33,084 bases of DNA from Tepidicella baoligensis (GTDB taxonomy: Bacteria; Pseudomonadota; Gammaproteobacteria; Burkholderiales; Burkholderiaceae_C): positions 113,844 to 146,927 of the forward strand of contig NZ_JACCDB010000006.1 of assembly GCF_013432195.1 (NCBI RefSeq). The letters are read 5' to 3'. Both the position numbers and the translations under genes were made by a program. Below, one piece after another: positions 7,442 through 13,362 of this stretch; the stretch's first letter is position 1; the number at the start of each line of letters is the position of its first letter. The notes below the pieces were generated by a model. The model was not told the DNA's origin and searched no databases. It was given only the letters and a program-made list of their open reading frames with translations.

Positions 7442-9703
7442 TCAGCCAGCCGCCAATTCCTTGTTCCATTGGCGTGGGTCGTAGAAACGCAATGCCTTCA
7501 TGCCACTTTTCTGGTTTGCACGCAGCGCCAACTCCCTCTCCTCTGGCGTGGCGTAGTGCCGATCCCACTCCATGAGCTTGGGGATCATCATTCGCTGCCA
7601 AAGCGGCGGAATCATCGTCAGCAGTATCGTGGTAAGGTAGCCAGCGGCCATCGTCGGGGCCTCCGGCAAGGGCATCAAGTCCTGGTAAGGCACCTCGCCT
7701 TGGGCATGATGGTGCGAATGCCGGCTGAGATTGAACATGGCCCAGGAACTCATTCTGGCATTGGTATTCCATGAATGCCTTGGTTGTACGGCTTGATCAG
7801 GCGCGCGCACCAAGCCGTAGTGCTCCATGTAGTTCACGATTTCCAGCAGGGATTTTCCCCACAGCGCGCTGCCGGTAAATCCAAGCACGCCGATCCATCC
7901 CGCCATCCAGTAGGCGATGGCCACGAGCACCGCACTCATGAGCAAGCCGCGGATATAGGCGTTGTGGATGGAGATCACCGGAAGATGCTTGCGCTTGAGG
8001 CGTTCAGCTTCGATGCGCCAGGCGCTGACGTTGCCGCGAATGGTGGAGATCACGATGTGCTGATACACATTGCGTCCTCGCGGGGCCGTGGCCGGGTCAT
8101 GCTCGGTGGATACATAGCGGTGATGCCCGTAGACATGCTCGATGGCAAATCCCACGTCGTAGCTGAAAGACAACAACCAACGACCAATGAACATCGAGAC
8201 CGGCTCCCAAGTGCGATGCGTCAACTCGTGCGCCGTGATCGTTCCCAGCACACCAATCACGAAGCCAGTCAATATGCCTCCAGTGAGGTGGTGCCAAAAG
8301 CCCGTCGCCTCCCGGGCGGCCAGTACGTCATAGTGGGTGAGATGGGCTACCCATGCGCCGAATCCCAACGGATCACCGGAAGAAAGCGTCCAGATATAGG
8401 CGAATACGATCAGCGCCACCAGGGGCAGGATGAACCACAGTTGCACCGTCAGAATCCACGGTGATTTGTATTTTGGCGTTCGGGTGTCTTGGCCCAACAG
8501 CGCATCGCCGCCAATGTAGAAGATGAGAAAGCCGAGCAGCCCTAAACTGGTGTAGACGCCGCCCGCCAGAATGGAGACCAAAGCACCGATCCCGACCCCA
8601 TGCAAAAGAAAGAACTTCAAATAGTCCAAGATATTGGCTGGCACACGCTCAACGGTGGGCAAGCCGACAGCGCCGTAGAAGCCGGTGTGGAGCTTGGGCG
8701 CCTGATCGACGAAACGGTCCGCGTGCAAATTCGTGTCTGCAATACCACGCTGGCGCAGGACGGCGATGGCCGAGTCGATCATGGCCGGCGGGCCGCACAG
8801 ATAAGCCGACGTGGCGTTGCCAAGCAGTTCTGGGATGTGCTCCGTCACCAAGCCGGTGCGCCCGTCCCAGGGCGATGAAGGGTCGGCCTCGGACAGAACC
8901 GGCACGAACCGGAAGTTCGGCCAATCCTTTTCGTAGGCTGCCATCTCATCGAGCGCGTACAGATCCTTCTGGCTCCGAGCGCCAAACAGTACCGTCACCG
9001 GCCGTATGTCGCCCGAGCGCTTCATGTCTTGAAGCATCGCGAGGATAGGTGCCAAACCGCTGCCACCGGCCACCATGAGGACTGGCTCCTGGCCCGGGCG
9101 CATGTAGAAGTGACCGCCGGGACCGCGCACGGTGACCGACTCGCCCACCTGCGCCTGGTCCACGAGATGCCCGGACACCCGCCCCCCCGGCACACGGCGC
9201 ACCGTGAAACTCACTTGGCGATCATTGCCAGGCGCGGTCGAGAACGAATAGCTGCGAGGGGCATCCGCCATCGACGACAGCGTGACCTCTGCAAACTGGC
9301 CGGCGCGATAGCGGATTGGCGTGTCCAGTTGAATGTCGATTCTCGCGATGTCGTGAGTCAGCATTTGCTTGCCGACGATCACGCCCTTGACCGAAGGGCC
9401 ATCGATCGCGCCCTCCCGATCCAGCTCGATTTTCACATCGCTGCGCAGGCGGCTCTGGCAGGCCAGTATGAACCCGTCGGAGATTTCCTTCTCCGTCAGC
9501 AGGTACGCCGTCTCGGTCAGCTCGTCAACCTTGCCGCTCTTGAGCTTGCACTTGCAAGTCCCGCAGCCGCCGACGCGACAGATGGAGGGAATGTTGATGT
9601 TCTGGCGTTGCGCTGCCTCCAGCAAAGTCTCATCGGGCTGGACAGTGATGGTCTGCCCGTTTATCTCCGCCTGGTGCAAGCTTCTTCCGTGAAGAAAATT
9701 CAT
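7442..9703 (-). CDS. Fused ferredoxin / ferredoxin reductase / AlkB-type di-iron monooxygenase
   Basis: A 753-residue self-sufficient hydroxylase. Residues ~12-98 form a plant-type 2Fe-2S ferredoxin with Cys42, Cys47, Cys50 and Cys82. Residues ~105-335 form a ferredoxin-NADP reductase module with the FAD motif RSYSFST (150-156), GGSGLAP (213-219) and CGPPAM (303-308). From ~360 come hydrophobic membrane segments and an AlkB-type hydroxylase: HELTHR (492-497), EHVYGHH (522-528), NYMEHYG (624-630) and RHSHHH (661-666), the histidine clusters that bind the two irons. It should hydroxylate an alkane or similar hydrophobic substrate using NAD(P)H without separate AlkG/AlkT partners. The start has AGGAG about nine bases upstream. 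It is the first gene of the catabolic operon. The exact substrate (alkane, terpene or alkyl-aromatic) cannot be told. Confidence 0.9.
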   Translation of the reverse strand: MNFLHGRSLHQAEINGQTITVQPDETLLEAAQRQNINIPSICRVGGCGTCKCKLKSGKVDELTETAYLLTEKEISDGFILACQSRLRSDVKIELDREGAIDGPSVKGVIVGKQMLTHDIARIDIQLDTPIRYRAGQFAEVTLSSMADAPRSYSFSTAPGNDRQVSFTVRRVPGGRVSGHLVDQAQVGESVTVRGPGGHFYMRPGQEPVLMVAGGSGLAPILAMLQDMKRSGDIRPVTVLFGARSQKDLYALDEMAAYEKDWPNFRFVPVLSEADPSSPWDGRTGLVTEHIPELLGNATSAYLCGPPAMIDSAIAVLRQRGIADTNLHADRFVDQAPKLHTGFYGAVGLPTVERVPANILDYLKFFLLHGVGIGALVSILAGGVYTSLGLLGFLIFYIGGDALLGQDTRTPKYKSPWILTVQLWFILPLVALIVFAYIWTLSSGDPLGFGAWVAHLTHYDVLAAREATGFWHHLTGGILTGFVIGVLGTITAHELTHRTWEPVSMFIGRWLLSFSYDVGFAIEHVYGHHRYVSTEHDPATAPRGRNVYQHIVISTIRGNVSAWRIEAERLKRKHLPVISIHNAYIRGLLMSAVLVAIAYWMAGWIGVLGFTGSALWGKSLLEIVNYMEHYGLVRAPDQAVQPRHSWNTNARMSSWAMFNLSRHSHHHAQGEVPYQDLMPLPEAPTMAAGYLTTILLTMIPPLWQRMMIPKLMEWDRHYATPEERELALRANQKSGMKALRFYDPRQWNKELAAG

Positions 9704-9923
9704 CGCAATTGTCTCCTAATGAATGTTTTTTGCTTTTTTATTAGACTTCGCCACCACCTTCTGCCGCAAGCGCATAAACTGACAAACATGGTGCATTTCT
9801 TGCCAAGCACCTGCGGCTACGTGTAGGATCGTTTTGATAGTCATCAGAGGAAGAAGGCTGAGGAGCCTGTCGGACTCCTCAGGGCGGCCACCGGCCGGCA
9901 CAAGAACATGGAGCGAGACAACC
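9704..9923. promoter_or_regulatory. Divergent promoter region between the hydroxylase operon and its AraC-type regulator
   Basis: This is the 220-bp intergenic region between divergent starts. The part next to the hydroxylase is AT-rich. It holds its ribosome site (TAGGAGA on the minus strand) and a TAATAA-like -10, but I could not place a convincing -35. An inverted repeat lies nearer the regulator. AraC-type activators usually bind such shared regions, so regulation of the catabolic operon from here is likely, but no operator could be defined. Confidence 0.5.
9859..9881. repeat. Inverted repeat upstream of the AraC-type gene
   Basis: TGAGGAG (9859-9865) and CTCCTCA (9875-9881) form a perfect 7-bp stem around nine bases. 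It ends about 42 bp before the regulator's GTG start. It could be an operator or a 5'-leader hairpin; there is no T-tract, so it is not a typical terminator. Confidence 0.4.
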
Positions 9924-10946
9924 GTGAACCCAAAAACTGTTCGAGTCACCTACCTGCGGCAAATTGCAGATCAAGCGGCTGAACTTGGCGTGGATACCGT
10001 GGCGTGGCTGGCCATTTCCGGCCTCAAGCAAGATGACCTTGCCAATGCGTCGGCTGTAGTTGCCGTCGAAAAATTTGGAGAGCTGATCGCCAGCGCCGTC
10101 AATCTGTCAGGCGAGACGGGCTTCGGGGTGTTGGCTGGGCGTCGCTTGCTTACAGCCACTCATGGCGTTCTCGGCATGGCGGCTGCGGCAAGCCGCAGCA
10201 TCCGCGAAGCCATGCATATCGTCGAGCGTTTTGTCCGCATCCGAACGGAGGCTATCAGTATTCATACCCGCGAGGTAGATGGAAGTCTGGAGGTCTGGTT
10301 TGAACCAGCGATCGGTCTGGGTTCTGCAAGCAACACGGTGACGGAAATAGCGATGGTTGCAGTCAAAAATATCGCCGACGACTTACTTCTGAGTCGCAAT
10401 GCCTGCAATATGGTTTACTTTCAATTCCCTGAGCCGCCTCATGCGGCACTGGCACGCGACGTTTTCGGCTGCGCAGTTCGATACAATCAGAAATGGTCAG
10501 GTTTATCTTTTGATATTTCTGCTGCCGAAGAACTCACCCAGAAATACGATCCATTGGTTCTGACAGAGGCCGTGCGTTTCTGCATCGAAGAGTTAAATGA
10601 AACAGGAGATAACAGGAGCGCGGGCTCGAAATTGGAGAAAATTGTTCTGGAACGGCTTCCGCCAATTCCTCATCTCACCGTATGTGCACGGCTGCTGAGC
10701 ACGACGCCACGGACACTTCATCGGCGCTTGATCGAAGAAGGAACCTCTTACCGTGAAATAGTGGAATCAATCAGGCATCGCATGGCGTTGAAACTGCTCA
10801 GAAAAGGGTCTTCCATCAAAGAAGTGACCTATTTCTTGGGCTATGCGGACATCGCCAGTTTCAGGCGCGCATTCCGGCGCTGGGAAGGTATGGCGCCGTC
10901 GGATTGGACTACAAGAGTGCAAGAGCCGGCGGGTGAGTCCAGGTAA
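9924..10946 (+). CDS. AraC-family regulator with OruR/ArgR-type N-terminal domain
   Basis: A 340-residue protein with the two-part layout of the AraC group that carries an arabinose-binding-like N-terminal domain. Residues ~15-200 are the effector domain. The C-terminal AraC HTH runs from about residue 250: ARLLSTTPRTLHRRLIEEGT, then MALKLLRKGSSIKEVTYFLG and YADIASFRRAFRRWEGMAPS, with the standard second-helix signature. GTG at 9924 is preferred: it gives the normal family length and has GGAG 10 bases upstream. An upstream in-frame start at 9834 has no good ribosome site. It is divergent from the hydroxylase operon, which it probably activates in response to the hydrocarbon or a product. The gene is visibly less GC-rich than the efflux cluster, which suggests a separate origin. 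Confidence 0.85.
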   Translation: MNPKTVRVTYLRQIADQAAELGVDTVAWLAISGLKQDDLANASAVVAVEKFGELIASAVNLSGETGFGVLAGRRLLTATHGVLGMAAAASRSIREAMHIVERFVRIRTEAISIHTREVDGSLEVWFEPAIGLGSASNTVTEIAMVAVKNIADDLLLSRNACNMVYFQFPEPPHAALARDVFGCAVRYNQKWSGLSFDISAAEELTQKYDPLVLTEAVRFCIEELNETGDNRSAGSKLEKIVLERLPPIPHLTVCARLLSTTPRTLHRRLIEEGTSYREIVESIRHRMALKLLRKGSSIKEVTYFLGYADIASFRRAFRRWEGMAPSDWTTRVQEPAGESR

Positions 10947-11075
10947 TCGAGGGCTCCTAGAATGCGAATGCGCAGGGGACATTCGTCTGCGTCTCCGGCG
11001 TTGGGGATGGCCTGCATAACTCCCTGCGGCCCGTGATGGCGCGGCCTCGGGCGGTCCACTGCCTTTCCTTTCTTG

Positions 11076-11094
11076 CCAATAGCCGAGCTATTGG
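11076..11094. repeat. Perfect hairpin in the AraC / coil-protein gap
   Basis: CCAATAGC-CGA-GCTATTGG forms an 8-bp stem with a three-base loop. It sits between two convergent genes (the AraC-type gene ends at 10946 and the minus-strand coil gene ends at 11176), which suits a bidirectional terminator. No strong T-tract follows on either strand. The rest of 10947-11175 holds nothing I recognise. Confidence 0.4.
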
Positions 11095-11175
11095 CCGCAA
11101 AAAGACGCTTTGTGGCCCCTCCCGGTCCGCACTACCACCGACTCGCGAGGATTGTGCAGGCCATCCTTAGGGAAA

Positions 11176-11883
11176 TTACTTCTTGGCCTCGTCGATGGAC
11201 TGGCGGATAGACGCATAGGTCTCGGAGAAAAGCCGTTGGGCTTCCCCATAGCTCTTTTTCGTGGTCTCCCATACCTCGGCCGAGGCTTTCGAGACCCGGG
11301 CCTTGGTTTTCTCCACATCTGCATTCAGTGCGGCAATACGCGCTTCAATGGCTGTGCGCTGATCCCCGGCGAGCTTGGCCGCGTCGGCACGCAATCCAGC
11401 AAGCGCTTTCTGCTGCGCATTCAGTTCCGCCTCCAGTACGGCACGCTGCGTAGCGATGCTGGCCTTGCTTTCTTCAAGATACTTGTCTCGGGCGGCCTGG
11501 AAGGCGGCCCAATCATTGTCAAGTGCCTGACGTGCTTCGGCGACCTGGGCATCGCTCCAGTTCTTTGCGTTGGCTGCGGCATCTTGAGCCCGGCGGCGAT
11601 AAGCGTCCCGCTGCTTGCGCAGGTCCGCCAACGCCGCATCGGCCTTGGTGCGCGCCTCGCCCCGGAGCCTGCTGGCGTCTTTTTCCAGGGCAGTAATGTT
11701 GGCATCAAGCTGGGCCAGCCGGTCCTGCGACCACGCCAGTGCTTGGTGAACCCTTGAGGGCTCCTTCTGTGTGGCGGCTGAATCGGCCTGTGCTTCTGCA
11801 TTCTGTGCCAAGGCGGGAGGAGCCGACAGCAACGCTGCCTGAGCAATCAGCGCCAAGGCGATCGTGTAAAGGCGAAGTTTCAT
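11176..11883 (-). CDS. Exported helical-coil protein (paralogue of the upstream gene)
   Basis: A 235-residue protein. The first 26 residues are a cleavable signal peptide (Lys/Arg start, hydrophobic Ala/Leu core, APPALA before Gln27). The rest is almost entirely Ala/Lys/Glu/Gln/Arg-rich amphipathic helix with no Gly/Pro breaks, as in long coiled coils or apolipoprotein-like helices. Residues 45-135 align without gaps to residues 7-97 of the neighbouring 202-residue protein: VHQALAW versus VHQTIAW, then shared RL, EK, AR and ADAA positions. The ribosome site AGGAGA is 7-8 bases upstream. It lies 48 bp after its paralogue and is probably co-transcribed with the TetR gene. No enzymatic motif is seen; a periplasmic structural or lipid-binding role is inference. 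Confidence 0.75.
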   Translation of the reverse strand: MKLRLYTIALALIAQAALLSAPPALAQNAEAQADSAATQKEPSRVHQALAWSQDRLAQLDANITALEKDASRLRGEARTKADAALADLRKQRDAYRRRAQDAAANAKNWSDAQVAEARQALDNDWAAFQAARDKYLEESKASIATQRAVLEAELNAQQKALAGLRADAAKLAGDQRTAIEARIAALNADVEKTKARVSKASAEVWETTKKSYGEAQRLFSETYASIRQSIDEAKK

Positions 11884-11931
11884 GGTGATTTCTCCTGATG
11901 AGCCAAAACAAAAGCAACGTGGCGCCTAGGT

Positions 11932-12540
11932 TCAGAGAACCTTGGAAAAGGCATCCTTGATTTTCTGGACCGTGATGGCGTGAGCGGCCTTGGCATCAGC
12001 GAACCCCTGCTTGACGGCACGCCAGGATTCATCGCCAGCATCCTTGACCTCACCGATACGCGCCTGGAACTTTTCGGCCTCGATAGACAGTTGATCGAAC
12101 GCGGTATCGAGTTCACCGCGGGCCTTCTCGACGGCATCGGCCGCCTGGTCATGCAAATCCTTTAGGTAGTTTTGCCACGCTTGCCGCTGTGCGCGCGCAC
12201 GGACGACGACGATGCTGCGCACGGTCTTCACCTGATCGCCGGTCGTGGCGACAAATTGCTGGAGGGCAGACTCGACCTCGATCCATTCGGCTTCGAGCTT
12301 GTCCTGAATTTCGCCCGCTTCCTGCTTCGCGGTATCCGCTTGGGCGCGCAGATCGTCGTAGTACTGCTGCAGCTTCGCGCGAGATGCCGCGAGGCGTGCG
12401 CGAGCTGCATCGGCTTGCTTGCGGGCATCCTCCTTGATACTGGCGGCCGATTTCTCGACCTCGGAGAGAATGGCATCGGTCTCATCGAGACGCTGCTTCG
12501 CCCATGCGATGGTCTGGTGTACGTAGGATTGGAGAGTCAT
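11932..12540 (-). CDS. Helical-coil protein without signal peptide (paralogue of the exported gene)
   Basis: A 202-residue, almost fully helical protein rich in Ala, Glu, Lys, Gln and Arg, with no signal peptide or membrane segment. The start has AAGGA about eight bases upstream. Residues 7-97 are collinear with the exported paralogue downstream. The C-terminal half continues with regularly spaced helices and a VRARAQRQAWQNYLKDLHDQ segment. It lies 36 bp after the TetR stop on the same strand, so the order is TetR, this gene, exported paralogue. I do not recognise a named family; proteins like this are annotated as coiled-coil or apolipoprotein-like. A cytoplasmic counterpart of the exported protein is the simplest reading. 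Confidence 0.72.
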   Translation of the reverse strand: MTLQSYVHQTIAWAKQRLDETDAILSEVEKSAASIKEDARKQADAARARLAASRAKLQQYYDDLRAQADTAKQEAGEIQDKLEAEWIEVESALQQFVATTGDQVKTVRSIVVVRARAQRQAWQNYLKDLHDQAADAVEKARGELDTAFDQLSIEAEKFQARIGEVKDAGDESWRAVKQGFADAKAAHAITVQKIKDAFSKVL

Positions 12541-12576
12541 GATGCATTTCCTTTCAGTTGAGAGGGATTGATGGAA

Positions 12577-13278
12577 TCAAGTGGGGCCTGTTTTTCGGTT
12601 CGCGCTGTCATCAGCCGGCCGAACAGCAAGAAAGCCGCTTCGGCAGAGATCGCGGACCATGTCCGTGATCTGCCTGACGGCTTCGTTCTGAATGCTTTGC
12701 CAGTCCATGCCACGGAGCATCACGCCGCGCAGAAACCTGAAACTGAAAATTGCCGTCAGAATTGCGATGACGCGCAGCCGCAGTGCCTCGTCATCGGAAG
12801 ATCGGCCGCTGAACTGGCTGGCGGCATGCACTAGACGCTCCTGCAGCGGCGCGATCGCGCGTCCGTGAATCAGGGCGAAGGCGTCGTCGTTGTCGTAAGC
12901 GCAGCGGGCCACGAATGCCGTCCAGGCATGGGGCTCGGCTTCCTCCAGCATGGTGTGGAGCAGTTGGATCAGTGCGCGTTCGAAGCGAGCGGAAAGCTCG
13001 ACGTTCGACGTATCGTCAAGCAAGGCTGCGGCTTCCACGAAGCGATTGGCCGCATATTCGGCGATCATGTCCGCTGCGGCCAGATAGAGTTCCTTCTTGC
13101 TGCCAAAATGGTAGGGAATGGCCGACAGCGTGGTTTTGGCCGCCTGGGCCAAGGCGCGTGTGGTTGCCCCCTCGTAGCCAACGGCAGCGACAACGTCAAT
13201 CGTTGCTTCGATCAACTGCGATCGGGTCTTGGCACTGCGCGCCTCGTGGCCGCTGGTTGTCTCTGCATGATTGCGCAT
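12577..13278 (-). CDS. TetR-family repressor (CecR-like C-terminus)
   Basis: A 233-residue protein with a typical TetR N-terminal domain: RSQLIEATIDVVAAVGYEGA, then TTRALAQAAKTTLSAIPYHF and GSKKELYLAA (about residues 20-65). The C-terminal ligand/dimer domain has the ALIQLLHTMLEEAEPHAW and FLRGVMLRGMDW segments and resembles the CecR/YbiH (DUF1956) group; this subgroup call is tentative. ATG at 13278 (GGAGG just upstream) is chosen because the alternative ATG at 13314 lies inside the promoter spacer and operator. Its own promoter carries an operator nearly identical to that of the RND-lipid operon, so it probably represses both units and itself. Two coil-protein genes follow it. Confidence 0.85.
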   Translation of the reverse strand: MRNHAETTSGHEARSAKTRSQLIEATIDVVAAVGYEGATTRALAQAAKTTLSAIPYHFGSKKELYLAAADMIAEYAANRFVEAAALLDDTSNVELSARFERALIQLLHTMLEEAEPHAWTAFVARCAYDNDDAFALIHGRAIAPLQERLVHAASQFSGRSSDDEALRLRVIAILTAIFSFRFLRGVMLRGMDWQSIQNEAVRQITDMVRDLCRSGFLAVRPADDSANRKTGPT

Positions 13279-13302
13279 ACATCCTCCGGCTGTTCCGGTA
13301 AA

Positions 13303-13331
13303 AATATAGTTCATACGAACGATCTTTGCAA
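13303..13331 (-). promoter_or_regulatory. Promoter of the TetR / coil-protein unit
   Basis: Read on the minus strand: a TTGCAA -35 (13326-13331), a 17-bp spacer (13309-13325) and a TATATT -10 (13303-13308). The operator fills the spacer, as expected for autorepression. The predicted transcript start falls just before the GGAGG and the ATG at 13278. Confidence 0.65.
13308..13322. promoter_or_regulatory. TetR operator, copy 1
   Basis: On the minus strand it reads TCGTTCGTATGAACT. The near-palindromic core GTTCGTATGAAC lies between -35 and -10 of the TetR promoter. It differs by one base from the site at 25729-25743. Confidence 0.65.
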
Positions 13332-13362
13332 TGGTAATGGAACGGCGAGAAATCGGGTGTAC

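Noticed and set aside
9800-9820. Possible sigma-54 promoter (TTGGCAAGAAATGCAC on the minus strand) for the hydroxylase operon
   Set aside because: Only 8 bases separate the GG and GC elements instead of 10, and no enhancer-binding activator is nearby; the regulator is AraC-type.
13279-13314. Longer TetR start at 13314
   Set aside because: That ATG lies within the promoter spacer and operator, upstream of the predicted transcript start.
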